Assembly (NCBI RefSeq): GCF_040954645.1 | Contig: NC_092806.1 | Location: 146,968,429 to 147,032,428, forward strand | From: Diabrotica undecimpunctata | Lineage: Eukaryota; Arthropoda; Insecta; Coleoptera; Chrysomelidae | Direction: 5' to 3' | Length of the DNA: 64,000 nucleotides | In this document: positions 21,260-32,814 of the stretch, one piece after another | Numbering within the stretch: position 1 is the stretch's first letter | Layout: each line of letters opens with the position of its first letter | Position numbers and translations under genes: made by a program | The notes under the pieces: generated by a model | What the model was told of the DNA's origin: nothing | What the model saw: only the letters and a program-made list of their open reading frames with translations | The model's database searches: none

Positions 21260-22485
21260 GTTAGAGGAGAGATGGTTTTATCTTCATTTTATTCATTTTT
21301 TTTAGAAATACCATCTTTAAATTATTATTAAAAGGTAGTCGTCAGTTGAATACTCAATAACTTAGAGCTTACACGTTTTTGTATCTTTTTAAATAAATAT
21401 TATAACGAAGTTCTAAATTTTGTAAGCGATTTCTCCTAGAATTACCCTAATAATAAACACGGCAAAGAAAAAATATATAAATTTGAAGAGACAGAGAGAT
21501 TTGAGCACAAACTATTCACCCAGCAACTGTTTGTCAAAAATATAAATTATTAACAACAGTGTATACTCTATTAAATAAAAAAATAACATAAATCCATAAA
21601 TCCTAAAATAGTTTCCTTTAAACTTAAATGAAACTCTAAAAAGATATTACCCTCCTACGTCTTAATTAAATCTAGCTAAAGCCGTTTGGTAGACATTTTC
21701 TAAATTGCTGTGTTTAAAGTTTTAATGTTTAACTAGACTAGCTTCGCATTTTATAACTGGCAAGAAAATTTCAACCAACTAATTTCGCAGACATAAACTT
21801 GCGGATAGAAATTAATCCACCAAGCAACGTCTACACAACGACCACAAATTCACCGTCCAAACTAGCTTCGAACTTCATCAAATATTTCATATTGAATGTT
21901 TCAGTGAAATTTCTCGGTGAAGAGCGCGAGCAACATAAAATTGAAACAAAGTGCACCTTCATAAAAAGGAAATTGGAATCTGCACTTCCCCGCGGGGACT
22001 ATATGGGATAGGTTCAATTTGTGAAACTTTCGTGTTTAGCAGCTTCGCTAAAACAGATGCGACAAACGGCGTCTTACCGGTATTGGATCGGGAGTTCCAT
22101 AATAGCACAAAGTACATCGCTGTACAAAAAAAAAGAACTGAAATAAACTTGAAGGAGTCCCTCGCGAGGAAGGAACGAATGATACTTTAAAGAATATTTT
22201 GACTTTCAATAAAATGGTTACACCGCATTTACCAAAAGGAACAATAAATAGACATATGCCATTGAAAGTCGGCCAAATAATCAATTATTTCCAATTATTT
22301 TTTTTATTTCGTGTACAAACTCCATTGCTCAAAAACAATACAGTTAAGTTAAAACAACTTAGTGTTTACTTAAATACGATTATTTTATTTTTATTATTCC
22401 TAAATGTTTTAACATATGACTTTATTTAATCGCTTATTTCATTTCTTAAAATTTCCCATTTTAAAATTTAGTATAGTTATATTTT
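21260..22485. other. non-coding stretch, no features recognised
   Basis: AT-rich to 21780. From 21800 to 22190 it is less AT-rich, with short open frames on both strands (70 to 79 codons) that match no family. A CCCCGCGGGG palindrome lies at about 21988. Not supported as coding. Confidence 0.4.
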
Positions 22486-22494
22486 TACGAACGA

Positions 22495-24625
22495 TACAAG
22501 GTAGAAGGACTCAAAGAAACAAACAGAAATAAAGAGTATAAAGAAAAGATAAACAACAAACTAGAAAACAGAATAACACATGAAAACCTAAATAAGGAGT
22601 GGGAAGAATGCTGAGACATCATAAAAGAGGCAGCTAAAGAAGTATTAGGCATAGAAGGTAGAGAAAGAAGAACAAGAAAGAATGACTGGTTTGACGAAGA
22701 ATGTCAGATTATAACAGACAAAAAAAACAGAGCATATTTACTGATGCAATAGGGGAACAGAACCCGACAAGCAGAGGAAGAATATAAACAACTACGCAAA
22801 GAAGAAAAGAAAACTCACCGAAGAAAAAAAAAGAATATATGAACAAAGAACTTCAAGAACTACAAGAATTAAGTAAATCAACAGAGACAAGAAAATTTTA
22901 TCAGAGACTGAATAAAAGCAGAAAAGACTTCAAACCGAGAACAAGGATGTGTAGAGATAAGGAAGGTAATATATTGACAGAACAGCAAGAGATACTAAGT
23001 AGATGGACAGAACATTTTACGGAAAAGCTTGAAGGAGATCGGAGAGAGACGCACCCTGACATACCATTAGACCAAGCAGACAACAGAGAAAAGACTCCAC
23101 CAACAGTAGCCGAAATTAGAGCAGCAGTAGACAAATCAAAGAACAATAAAGCACCGGGATCGGATCAAATAGCTTCGAAGTTACTGAAGGAAGGAGGAGA
23201 CGCACTACAAAAAACAATACATGAATTGATAACAAAGATATGGTCGAATAAATAGCTACCAGCGGAGTAGAATAGCGGTATTATTGTATCATTACATAAA
23301 AAAGGAAATCAGTTAGAATGTGGAAACTACCGTGGAATCACGCTACTGAATGCAGCATACAAAATAATGTCCAACGTCATGTATAAAAGACTTAGACCAC
23401 ACGTAGAAAAAATAGTTGGCAAATACCAAAGTGGCTTCTGTAGACAGAAGTCAACAATAGACCAGATATTTGATCTGCGACAGATCCTCGAAAAAACAAG
23501 TGAATATAACATCGACACATCATCTCTTCATAGACTTTAAAAGCGCATATGACAATATAAACCGAGAATTCTTAATAAAAGCAATAAAAGAATTTAATAT
23601 ACCAACACAACTAATAGAACTGATAAAAGAATCTCTAAAAGTAGAAAGTAGAATCCGGATACAAAATGAATTAACGGAAACAATAGATGTGAAAAGAAAC
23701 AATAGATGTGAAAAAGGCCAGGGAGACGCTTTCTCGTGCATGTTGTTCAACATCGTACTCGAGAAAATACTGAGGGACACAACAGTCAATACACGAGGAA
23801 CAATCATTAGTAAAAGCGTGCAAATACTAGCATTTGCAGATGATGTTGACATAACCGCAAGATCAAGAAGAGAAATGATAGAGGCATACAACCAAATAGA
23901 ACGAGCTACACTAAACAGTGGTCTTAAAATCAATCATACCAAAACAAAATATATGCAGGTAAGTAAAAAACTTTATATACTTGGGATCCCTAGTCACGTC
24001 TGATAATAACGTTGCGGAGGAAGTGAAGAGGCGAATATTTATTGCAAATAAATGTTACCATGGCTTAATTAGGCAACGAAGATCAGATAACGTCGCAAGA
24101 AAAACAAAATGCCAAATATATAAAACCCTAATAAGACCGGTACTCACAGACGGCTCAGAAATCTGGACACTCACTAAAAGAGAGGAAACGTTGTTAGCCA
24201 CCTTCGAAAGAAAAATCTTGCGACACATATATAAGGGAACAAAAGAAAACGGAATATGGCGAAGAAGATACAACTCTGAACTATACAAAAGAAAACGGAA
24301 TATGGCGAAGAAGATACAACTCTGAACTATACAAAATATACCAGGATCCGGATATTATAACATTCATTAAAATAGGACGACTGCGTTGGATAGGACATGT
24401 AGAAAGAATGGAAGAAGGCGAAATACCAAACACAATATTCAAACAGATGCCAGTAGAAAAAGAACAAGAGGAAGACCGAAGCAGAGATACTTAGAACAAA
24501 TAGAAGATGATATAACAACCTAAAAAATAAAAAAAAACTGAAGAAAAAAAGCACGAAACAGATCAGAATGGAGAAGAATCCTGGAACAGGCCAAGACTCA
24601 AAAAGAGTTGTCGAGCCAGTGATGA
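22495..24625 (+). pseudogene. RTE-type retrotransposon (group IV), nearly complete reverse transcriptase
   Basis: The pre-RT linker (NDWFDEECQIITDKKNRAYL) leads into the fingers (NNKAPGSDQIASKLLKEGGD, IIVSLHKKGNQLECGNYRGI). KYQSGFCRQKSTIDQIFDLR and HLFIDFKSAYDNINREFL (catalytic D) come next. QGDAFSCMLFNIVLEKIL, LAFADDVDITARS (FADD intact) and GLKINHTKTKYMQ follow. The thumb contains YILGSLVTSDNNVAEEVKRR and the C-terminus IKIGRLRWIGHVERMEEGE. Stops, a frameshift near 23515, a 19-bp tandem duplication at 23682 and a 46-bp one at 24245 disable it. The endonuclease is missing, so it is 5'-truncated near 22495. Confidence 0.85.
24245..24336 (+). repeat. 46-bp tandem duplication inside the retroelement
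   Basis: GAAAACGGAATATGGCGAAG and the following 26 bases occur twice back to back, the second copy starting at 24291. Because 46 is not a multiple of three, the duplication shifts the reverse transcriptase frame. Confidence 0.9.
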
Positions 24626-24739
24626 TGATAATATTTATATTTTATTTATTTACAAATTTATTTACTTATTTATTTACAGGCGAACCCATTTTACAAAATA
24701 AGTACAATTTAAAACCTACAATTTACAAGTTATAGATTT

Positions 24740-24860
24740 AAAACTTCTTCTTCTTGTAGTGCCTATCCGTTTCGGACGTTGGCGACCATCATGACAATCT
24801 GTATTTTGCAAACTGCTGCTCTGAAAAGATTTGTGATGATGTTCCCCTGTTGATCTTTTA
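24740..24860 (-). pseudogene. 3' end of a group III RTE-type element
   Basis: On the minus strand the sequence ends GGATAGGCACTACAAGAAGA followed by AGAAG. Together with GATGGTCGCCAACGTCCGAA it matches the 3' end of the group III copies at 60305-61570 and 11090-12050. It contains a stem of TCCG/CGGA with an outer GCC/GGC pair. Only untranslated 3' sequence is present, as expected for an extremely truncated copy. Confidence 0.55.
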
Positions 24861-24879
24861 TGATCTGAAATGAATGACC

Positions 24880-25898
24880 TGAAATGATTTAAATTTTGAC
24901 TAAGGTTAATGTGAAATGTGGTTAATACTTACAAATTATTACATGAATCTAGCCACTAAATATGACACAAGTTCATGTAACTTGTAAGTACATGAACTTG
25001 TAACTCAAGAAGTTTTACATTTACCAGGTACCAAATGTTGTTTTTTGACATACAGGGCCTAATATAATTGAGTTATAAGTCAATTTTTACATGAACTTTG
25101 TATTACAATAGTTTTATTTCATTCATTGAATAACATTCTCACATAATAAATATATTAATTCCTATACTTTTTCAAGAACCCAACTTTCCACCAGTGTCTA
25201 GTTTCCATTTTCCAGGTACCAAATGTTATTGAAACATAAAGGGCCTTATATTAGAATCTTTTTCATCACACCACTTGACACTGTATAGTTGGTTGCCTAA
25301 CTATAATCACATAATTTTCTCATCACAATTTCATCTCACATACATAATTTAAAACAACAACATTGATGGTTGATACTGTTATAATTTTATTTTATTTCAA
25401 CTTTCACAATTTTAAACAACGTTGGCTTCTGTCTTAAATAGACATATACAGTTACACTGACTGCTCTGTCATAACTTCCGTCTTAACCTGCCAAGATTGT
25501 CATTTCAATCAGTTGCTTTGACAAAGTCCTCGTAGACATACCGTCTCAGGACTTGCAACTTAATGTAGAGTAAGACATAATGTAAACTAAATTTCATATA
25601 GTAATTTTTAAAGGGTTTTTACCCTCATATTTTGTGGCTACATTCATGTAATAATTTGTAAGTATTAACCACATTTCACATTAACCTTAGTCAAAATTTA
25701 AATCATTTCATGTTCTTTTTAATTAAGTAGTTAAATATTTTTAGGACACTGATGATGAAATACTTATTCCGAAAACGTTTTGTCTTTTTAACATAGCCCG
25801 ACTGGGTTTTTTTATATACCTTTTTATAAAGGATTTTATTGAAAAATTTTTATTATATGGTATACAGCCAACTACAGGAACTTAGTTTCCTTGTGGAT
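24880..25898 (-). repeat. ~960-bp dispersed repeat (inverted copy) with 86-bp foldback arms
   Basis: 24991-25898 is the reverse complement of 42004-42965. In addition, 24880-24965 and 25625-25710 are inverted repeats of each other (86 bp, about three mismatches), so this copy can fold back on itself. Landmarks are AAACGTTTTCGGAATAAG on the minus strand, CTTTGACAAAGTCCTCGTAG on the plus strand, and two words ACCAGGTACCAAATG or CCAGGTACCAAATG. No protein is encoded. Non-autonomous element of unknown class. Confidence 0.8.
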
Positions 25899-25937
25899 GT
25901 TGAATTTATGTTGCATATTTTCAATTCTATCACTATA

Positions 25938-27044
25938 CGTAGGTGGTCCGATAAATATTTAGCCACACCGCCGATGGCGCCACTACCTTAAGAGAAATCT
26001 ATTATCGTTTAATACATTCTCGTAGACGGCGGTGACTCTTCTCCTTCGATGGAAACCTTCAAAAATTGATTTAACGAGTGTCAACGTGTTCACACATCGG
26101 TTTTTGATAAGCCACGCCCAGGTGCTCCAAAATGGGCTATCATAAAGGATAACGTGACAAAAATCTACGATCTCGTATTCGCAGACCGCCAACTAAAGGT
26201 ATGCAAGATAGCTGAGACAGTAGACATCTCAAAAGACCGAGTATGTCATAACCTGCGTGAAATTTTGAGCATGCTAAAGCTGTCGGAGACGTTGATGCCA
26301 CGTTTGCTTACTCGGGATAACAAGCTTAACCGTGCGACCATTTCAGAATATTGTTTGACGCTATTTAAGCGTAATTCGAAGGAGTTCTAACTATTGACGA
26401 AACATGAATCCATTGGTACACACCAAGGACCAAAAAAGAGTCAGTGAGTCAGAGAAACAGTGGTAGTACCTGGCAAACGTGCTCCGAAGGAAGCGAAGAC
26501 TGTCCTATCGGTCGGAAAGGAAGTGGCCACCATTTTCTGGGGTTCACAACGGGCGATCTACGTCTACTACCTAGAGAAGGGCAAAACGGTCACAGGCCTC
26601 TACTATTCCGAATTATTGGGCCGATTTAAAGCCAAATTGCAGAAAAAACAACCTTATTTAGCGAAGAAAAAGTGCTCTTCCACCATGACAACGGACCGGT
26701 TCATACCCCCGCCGTCACCATGACGAAATTAATCAAATTTGGCTAAGAACTGTTGCCCCATCCACCATATTCTCTAGATTTGGCTCCGTGTGACTTCCTT
26801 TTGTTTCCAAACTTAAAAAAGGTACTCGCTGGGCAGAAATTTAAGTCGAAACAGGAGGTCATGGCCGACACGGGAGCCTACTTTGCAGAACTCTAGAAAC
26901 GGATTTTTCAAACGGGTTAAAGAAGTTGGAGCATCGTGGGGTCAAGTGTATCGCTAAAAGTAGACCATGTTAAAAAATAAATCTCCACTTTTCCAAAATT
27001 TTCGTTTTTCTTTTGTAGTACCTACTTATCGAATCACCCTAGCG
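25938..27044 (+). mobile_element. mariner element with degenerate terminal repeats
   Basis: The left end CGTAGGTGGTCCGATAA (from 25938) and the reverse complement of the right end CGCTAGGGTGATTCGATAA (to 27044) are imperfect terminal inverted repeats, as expected for a mariner. The transposase relic fills the interior. The right TA target base pair is not clean, so the limits may be off by a few bases. Confidence 0.7.
26060..26960 (+). pseudogene. mariner transposase relic (D,D34D type)
   Basis: The N-terminal helix-turn-helix part includes SVNVFTHRFLISHAQVLQ-like scraps, then VTKIYDLVFADRQLKVCKIA and SKDRVCHNLREILSMLKL. LTRDNKLNRATISEYCLTLF is followed by the first aspartate in LTIDET. After a frameshift come VVPGKRAPKEAKTVLSVGKE and TIFWGSQRAIYVYYLEKGKT. 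The second aspartate is in LFHHDNGPVHT, and the third in YSLDLAPCDFLLFPNLKK, where mariners have YSPDLAPCDF(F/W)LFP. Several stops and frameshifts and a short deletion make it inactive. It resembles the irritans subfamily, inferred from these motifs only. Confidence 0.85.
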
Positions 27045-27249
27045 GTACAATGTAGTAGGGTAATGGATCCAAATATGAGACCCTTTTTTTAAACATCTTG
27101 GTACTCTTAAAATCAAAATTAACGTTTTTTACCAATAAATCAATTTTAGAAAAATGTCCATCTTAAAAAAAGGTGTCTTAATATGAGACCATGTGGTATC
27201 CTAATATGAGATACCACGTTATATAAGCTATAAAGGTGATACAAATTAT

Positions 27250-27590
27250 TACACCGTAAACATTAAAACACGTTAGCAAAAAATTATCATCCTCACAATC
27301 CTCATACTGTTGCCTCCAGTCAACATCTTCTGCATTGTCTCCATTGCTCCCCTTTTTATCAAAAGAATATAATCATCCACAAAAAAGGCATTCTGCATCA
27401 ATATCGTCCATGTTGTCGCTGCTGTTGTGGAGAGAAATCTTATCATCTTTTTCATTGCTCGTTTCACTAGCATAATGTTTTTCTTTGGTTTGGTTTGAAT
27501 TAGGTTTCACTCCAGGTAGTTTTCCTTTTCCTGTTGGAATTCCTTTACCCATCCCTCTACCTAAAACGTTTTCCTCTGTCTTCATTTCCT
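27250..27590 (-). pseudogene. pogo-like transposase C-terminal tail (copy B)
   Basis: The minus-strand frame at 27373-27585 encodes VLGRGMGKGIPTGKGKLPGV and ends SDNMDDIDAECLFCG at a stop. Across a frameshift the sequence continues KKGEQWRQCRRC, then CEDDNFLLTCFN. The arrangement C-x2-C, W-x-Q-C-x2-C, C-x-x-C is that of the finger that ends copies A and C. No catalytic part remains. The weakness is that the second half of the finger needs frame shifting to be read. Confidence 0.55.
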
Positions 27591-27594
27591 TATT

Positions 27595-28635
27595 TCTTTA
27601 ATTTTTATTTTATTTAAATATTTTTCTTGTTTTCAGCTTCATAGGATTTCAGCTTGCATTAGATTGCATTATTGTGAACAACTGATTCTTGGCTACAAAT
27701 GGTGATTTTTTAGCAATATTCTCATTTATGTTTGCTTTGTAGGGTGTAAATGTGATTAAATCCGATTTGCGAGTTCTGTCTGGCCTAGAGGGTCCTTAGG
27801 GAGGGTAATCGAGGAAGCGGGACTATGTCTTCTGGTCTGACGATACCTTGCCCAGAACTGCTACAGGATGGTTGTGGTTCTGCTTAGATTTGCAGAGTCC
27901 GGGATGTGAATAGAAATGTCCTAATAACTAAAAATATGTTTGTTCAGCGGGTATAAACCTGTCTTTTTGAAACTCTTTGTAGCAGTTACATACTGCTTCC
28001 TCTAAAAATTTCCTTCGTTACGCTCATGGCTTGTCATCGTTCAGAGGACGCCACTTGACTCTTGAGATCGTTCTTGGTGTCCCAAACCGAGCGGAAGTTT
28101 AGTTGGTCAGATAGCTCGAACGAAGAGACACGCAGAAAAGTAGAAAATTATTTTAAGGGACGAGAATCTGGAAAATATGGAGCATAGTAAAAAGTAGTAC
28201 ACATTACCAACAAATTAACATAAGGAAATAACGTTGAAAAGCTCCAAATATCAAATATATTACAGTCTTAATCAACTGCGCCATTAGCCGGTTTTCTCTT
28301 CGTAATCTCCGTGTCTTTTTTTCTAGGTAAGAGGCAATAAAGTATTAAATATATTCTGATATAAATATATATATCGTTATTTTTGCCGTAATGGCACTTA
28401 TCATCGTAAAATCATAGTTAAGGTCTTCTTATCATATGACTTCCATGTTTTTTTCTTTTGACATAGCCAGTAGTTTAGCTTTTGACATAGCTTTTCCTGT
28501 AGAGATTACTGGATATTTCTTGAATGTTATTTTGTAGATTTCGTCCCACTCCTATCAATATCCTCAACACCCATATTGTTGCGAATTGGTGGATAATATT
28601 GGATACCATCACTTGGGCAAAACACCACTACCTAA
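27595..28635. other. unassigned stretch
   Basis: 27750-28140 is less AT-rich than its surroundings but has no frame I recognise. The rest is AT-rich. The 5' part of the hAT element downstream might reach into this stretch, but no conserved transposase motif was found before about 28640. Confidence 0.4.
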
Positions 28636-28639
28636 TTCC

Positions 28640-29337
28640 CACTGCCATCAACATAGCAGCTGACTTGGTTTCCTTCACCAACAGCCTTCCCTAGTCTTTG
28701 GATATTGTCGCGCCCAGTAGGAGGATTGAACCCTAAGAGGACTTGTTTTTGTTGGAAAGATCTGTTGAAAACACCAAACTTCAACTTGAACTAATAGATA
28801 TGCGATGCAATACTTTGAAGCAACTTTTTCTTAATAGCAGCAAATTGGATTTTTATAAGGCAATATCTAGGATACAACACCCAATATAGTTGCCCATGCC
28901 CAAAAAGTAATGGCTATGTTTGGTACAAGATATTTGTGCGAAAAATTGTATTCCTAATAGTCTATCGGATGACCAACTTTTTGTTACTAAAAATTTCAGC
29001 CTCACAAATGCAGCCGAATTATGACGAAATCATGCAAAAAGAAAAACAGTTCCACATGTCACATATCCCCACAAAGTTTACCTTCTACTTCACAGCTAGA
29101 AGTCTAGAGTTCTGCTCTACCTTCTATTTCACAGCTAACATAAAATTTTAATTTAGTTACCTACGATTGCTTTTGTGTTTCAATCGTTTATTTTGTAATA
29201 ATTCATAATAAAAGTGTTTCCGAAAAATCAATATTTTTATTTCAGCAAACAACATAACCAAAAATGCAACAGCTTAGCCCGCCATATATTTCTTTAGTAA
29301 ATATGGGTATGCAAAAGAAAAAGTTTCCCCATCCCTG
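28640..29337 (+). mobile_element. hAT element, 3' part with right terminal inverted repeat
   Basis: Transposase remains in broken frames: LQLELIDMRCNTLKQLFLNS and DFYKAISRIQHPI, then MFGTRYLCEK. The dimerisation segment follows as LSDDQLFVTKN (other frame) and ISASQMQPNYDEIMQKEKQF. Vertebrate GTF2IRD2/ZBED-type hAT proteins have LQxELIDLQ, FGSTYxCE, RLTDEHL and LRIxxS in this order. The right end of the element, read inward on the minus strand, is CAGGGATGGGGAAACTTTTT (29318-29337), a hAT-type terminus. The left terminus was not found, so the element is truncated or its start is too diverged. Confidence 0.7.
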
Positions 29338-29339
29338 GT

Positions 29340-30085
29340 CTAGAGCCTCCTTTAAACGGAAGTCGTCTATATACAATTTGATAAATGTGCTGCTAAACAT
29401 TTGATAAATGTTCCTAACAAACGTTTGAAAAAGAAATATTTTTAAATCCCCAAAGAGGTAATGCGGCCGATCGACAGATTTTTGATTAAATATCCACCAA
29501 TTAATTCCTTTTGTAAACTCATTATGTAACTTATATTATCCTTTAATAATTAGTACACAGCTTAACAATCCCGTTCATTTTCCAAATTGGTGCCAATTAC
29601 CTTTACTGCGAAAACGTTGTTCAGTTTAGTTAGCCAATTAACAACGTTTTACGTACGCCATTATTAAAAAAATTAAACTTGAAGAGTTTTTAAACTGGAA
29701 GCGAGCCTAGCTTAATGACTGTTTTTCGATGTGGATAGCAACAAAACATGAACGTCGAGAAGTTTTAGGCGGGTACTTATTTATCGATGATGTTTAAAGT
29801 TGAACAAGAAAACTTCTTTATAAAGAGTTTTTAAATCTTCTTGCCTTAATTAAATTCAGTAGGGTGGATTCTACTAAGCCAATAAGGGAATAAAGTACAT
29901 AAGTTTTGTATAAGCTAAAGATAACACAGAGATAAAAGCTTTTTAATATTGCGCACCATGTCACTTGATAAAATTCTATTTAAATATTAACAAAAATTCA
30001 GAATATACATATTAGACAATTTAACGATATATGGCAGTTAAAACAAAAAAAAAACCCATCATCCTACTCTGTCCATTTATGGACA
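29340..30085. other. AT-rich non-coding stretch
   Basis: No coding or repeat evidence. It ends at the TA target site of the pogo-like element. Confidence 0.45.
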
Positions 30086-30279
30086 TGTAGGGGAGTTTGG
30101 GGTTTGTTGATTTATTTTTTCAATAATTAATTTTTGCTGATTTATTATTTGCATCGTGTTAAATTCAAGTATGTCAGCTGGTCCTATGCTCCTTCAGTTA
30201 CTGCAGTTACATTTTTAATTCATTCTAATTCTTCATAGAAAAAAGTTTCAAGCAAATTTTGACTGCCTTGCAAAGTAAG

Positions 30280-30360
30280 TCAACTAGCCCCGGGTGCTGG
30301 TTTAGTTGACTAAGGTCAACTCGACCCCGAGGTTTAATGGCCTGAGGTTAGTTGACTCAA
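30280..30360. promoter_or_regulatory. left subterminal GTTGACTAA-type motifs
   Basis: AAGTCAACTAGCCCCGG, TAGTTGACTAAGGTCAACTC and TTAGTTGACTCAA occur within 80 bp. They repeat the inner part of the terminal inverted repeat (GGGGCTAGTTGACTAA). Multiple copies near an element end commonly serve as transposase binding sites; here that is inference. Confidence 0.5.
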
Positions 30361-30483
30361 TATTTTATTGATAATATCGTAAGAGTAATAATAAAAACAC
30401 AATCCAAAAACAAATGCAGATCTAATTTTTCACTTTTATTTTGACCGTTGACATTAATAAAATCTAACAATTATAAACGAAAC

Positions 30484-32261
30484 TCACAAATCATCATCTG
30501 AATTACAATTGATACATATGAAAAAAGTGATATTACTTTTGTTCGTGCATTTGATGTGAGCCCATCTGCTGCAATGGTTGCATTGCACCCAGTCATCACC
30601 TCTAGTGCTATTTCGATAGGGTTCTTCATATACTAAGCACTCAGTTTCACCCTCAGATTCCGAGGATGTAGGGTCATGATAAGCTGCAGACGTAGATGGA
30701 ATCGGGCTTTCTTCCCGGAAAATAAATTTTCGACCCTCTCTTATTTTCGTGTTCTTGATGTCTTTCTTTTTTTGCATGTTTTTCTTTTATGTGGGCTTTT
30801 CTTTTCTTTCACAATTTGTCTTTCTTCCGCGAGAGCATCTTTTATCGGAGTATCGGTTAAAATAGCAGTTTGTCTCTTCTTCCGTGATTTTCTCGAATTT
30901 TGTCGAAGACCTACTTTTGGAAAAGGTGCTGCTCCTTCAGGGGAAAGCAATATCGAACTTGGAGGTTCTATTATTATCGTTGCGACTGTGTTTGCAGACA
31001 AATTGTCGTTGACACCTGCGAAATGTTCTATAATTTTTGGTGGATTCTTCATTATTTTAGTTTGCTCATCTGTTGAAATATTTCTGTTGTTTTCGGAAGC
31101 GTGTCCTCCTTCATTTGTTGATGTAGACCTGTCTGTTACATATGATGGCAAGAAGTCACTCTCTGTGAAGCTACCCTCATTTAGTGGACATATCTCTGTT
31201 TTACTGAACCCAGCCATTATATTGGTCGGCGTAGCAGCTAGAGGCAGACTCAATTTTACAATGCCAGGAACATCACATATCGAAAATGTCTTACCTGGAT
31301 TGTTCACCATGTGAATAGTTGAATTGCAGTATTTTTTTAGGGGTCCATAAACAATCCTATCTAGAGGCTGCAATTTATGGGAGCAGTGCGGAGGGAAAGA
31401 TAAAACTGTTACTCCGTTTTCCTTACAAATATCTAACGCCTCGATAGAAAGGTGGGATTCATGATTGTCGAGTAGCAAAAGTATTGGGCGCTCCTTAGAA
31501 CATCTTGTGTGAAACACAAAATGCTTGACAAATTTCACAAAATGTTGTTCTTTCATCCATCCTGATTGATTTGGATCTCCTAGGCTTCCATCAGGTGCAT
31601 TTCTAATAAAGTGGTCCCTGTAGTTTACCCTCGGGAAAATAAAGAACGGAAGAACAGTATTGCCACTTGCTAAAACTGCAACAGTGAGGGTTACAAGGGT
31701 TCCTCTTTCTGCGGACGTGAGTTTGCCTATCTGTTTGAAGCCACGACGTGCCACTATTCTATCAGGCTTCTGAACAGTTGTGATACCCGTCTCGTCAACG
31801 TTCCAAATATCCGATGCTTGCAAATTTAGAAGCTTATATACCGTTTTCAAATTGTTGAAAAACATATCATATTGATATGTTTGACAAACTGGTGGCTTGT
31901 GGTGTTCTCAAGAATAATGTTCTATTTCTCTTTAGGCATAAAAAGAAGGCAAACTTTCTAAGCTCCTTTGGGGTTAAACCGTAATAAATATACGAAGCTT
32001 GTTTCAGGTAATTAGCTAGAAGTGTCTCTTTTCCTCAGAAAAAATATTACGCCCATTGAAATAACCTACACGTTCTAGCTTTACATTCCCACCATCTGAT
32101 CTGGCTTTAAGTACATAGCGCTGAAGTGTTTTTTGTGGTATTGAGAAGTCTTTTGCGATACTATTAACACTTCTGCCATCATTTAAAACTGTTATAACTG
32201 CCCGTTGAATGATATCGGGTGCTGTCTTGCCCTTATCACTTTTTCTCTTGTAGGTTCTCAT
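30484..32261 (-). pseudogene. pogo-like transposase (DDE_1) with C-terminal PHD-like zinc finger, three frames
   Basis: Part 1 (32261-32016): MRTYKRKSDKGKTAPDIIQR, then SVNSIAKDFSIPQKTLQRYV, a psq-type helix-turn-helix. A broken stretch encodes YGLTPKELRKFAF and RTPQATSLS; some residues expected between them are missing. Part 2 (31865-30741, 374 codons, uninterrupted): the DDE_1 core with D in WNVDETGI, D in LLLDNHESHLS, and D in SHKLQPLDRIVYGPLKKY about 30 residues later (DD30D). It then has a Lys/Arg-rich tail. Part 3 (30777-30484, overlapping): TECLVYEEPYRNS, DDWVQCNHCSRWAHIKC and ITFFICINCN, a Cys/His finger of PHD shape whose second cysteine is replaced by tyrosine. It would bind the element ends and cut and rejoin DNA in the nucleus. 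Two frame breaks and one deletion inactivate it, but the core looks young. Confidence 0.85.
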
Positions 32262-32439
32262 AGTTCTGCTGTAATAAAAATAAGGACGATTAACGTTTCA
32301 GATATATTTACATTTGGAGAAACATATTGAAAATAACAGTTGCTAATAGTTTCCAAATGCCTCGATATCACTATCAACCTATTAATCCATTGTGAAATGC
32401 CAACTTAGTTCAAACATTCTGAAATTTGAGTACATAACG

Positions 32440-32811
32440 GGGTTTGTTGACTAAGTCAACAGATCCCGACACAGCTTAGTCAACAAGCCCCATGCGACAC
32501 ACTGCCATTCTGAGGTCCGTATGATAGACATGTCTTACATTAGATACAAATAAATCATGTCAAATTATAGTCAATGTAAAATATTCGGTGAAATTTGTTA
32601 AGAACCAAATTAATTACTTACCAGGGATGATTCTAGATTTCTCGTTCTCACCGACACAAAACACAAGCGACCATAATAGCGATATTCTAACATGGAGGCA
32701 CAAGAGAGGGCAGTTCAGGTATCGTGTCTAGCGGCAACATCTGTTATACATTAGAGGAAGGAGAGGCAATTAGTCAACTTACCCCTTTAGTCAACTAGCC
32801 CCGGTCTCCCC
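32440..32811. promoter_or_regulatory. right subterminal GTTGACTAA-type motifs
   Basis: GGGGTTTGTTGACTAAGTCA near 32440, CTTAGTCAACAAGCCCC near 32479, and TTAGTCAACTTACCCC and TTTAGTCAACTAGCCCC between 32770 and 32803. They mirror the left cluster, giving the element several likely binding sites at each end. Confidence 0.5.
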
Positions 32812-32814
32812 TAC

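Larger units (their letters stand above)
30090..32811 (-). mobile_element. pogo-like element (copy C) with terminal repeats and TA target duplication
   Basis: The left end GGGGAGTTTGGGGTTTGTTG and the reverse complement of the right end GGGGAGACCGGGGCTAGTTG are imperfect inverted repeats. TA dinucleotides flank both (30088-30089 and 32812-32813). Pogo elements duplicate TA on insertion. The length of about 2.7 kb fits an autonomous pogo/Tigger-type element. The transposase lies on the minus strand, and extra GTTGACTAA-type words cluster near both ends. Confidence 0.8.

Noticed and set aside
30676..31314. 212-codon plus-strand frame opposite the pogo transposase
   Set aside because: It is antisense to the conserved DDE_1 frame and is hydrophobic as an effect of the complementary codons.
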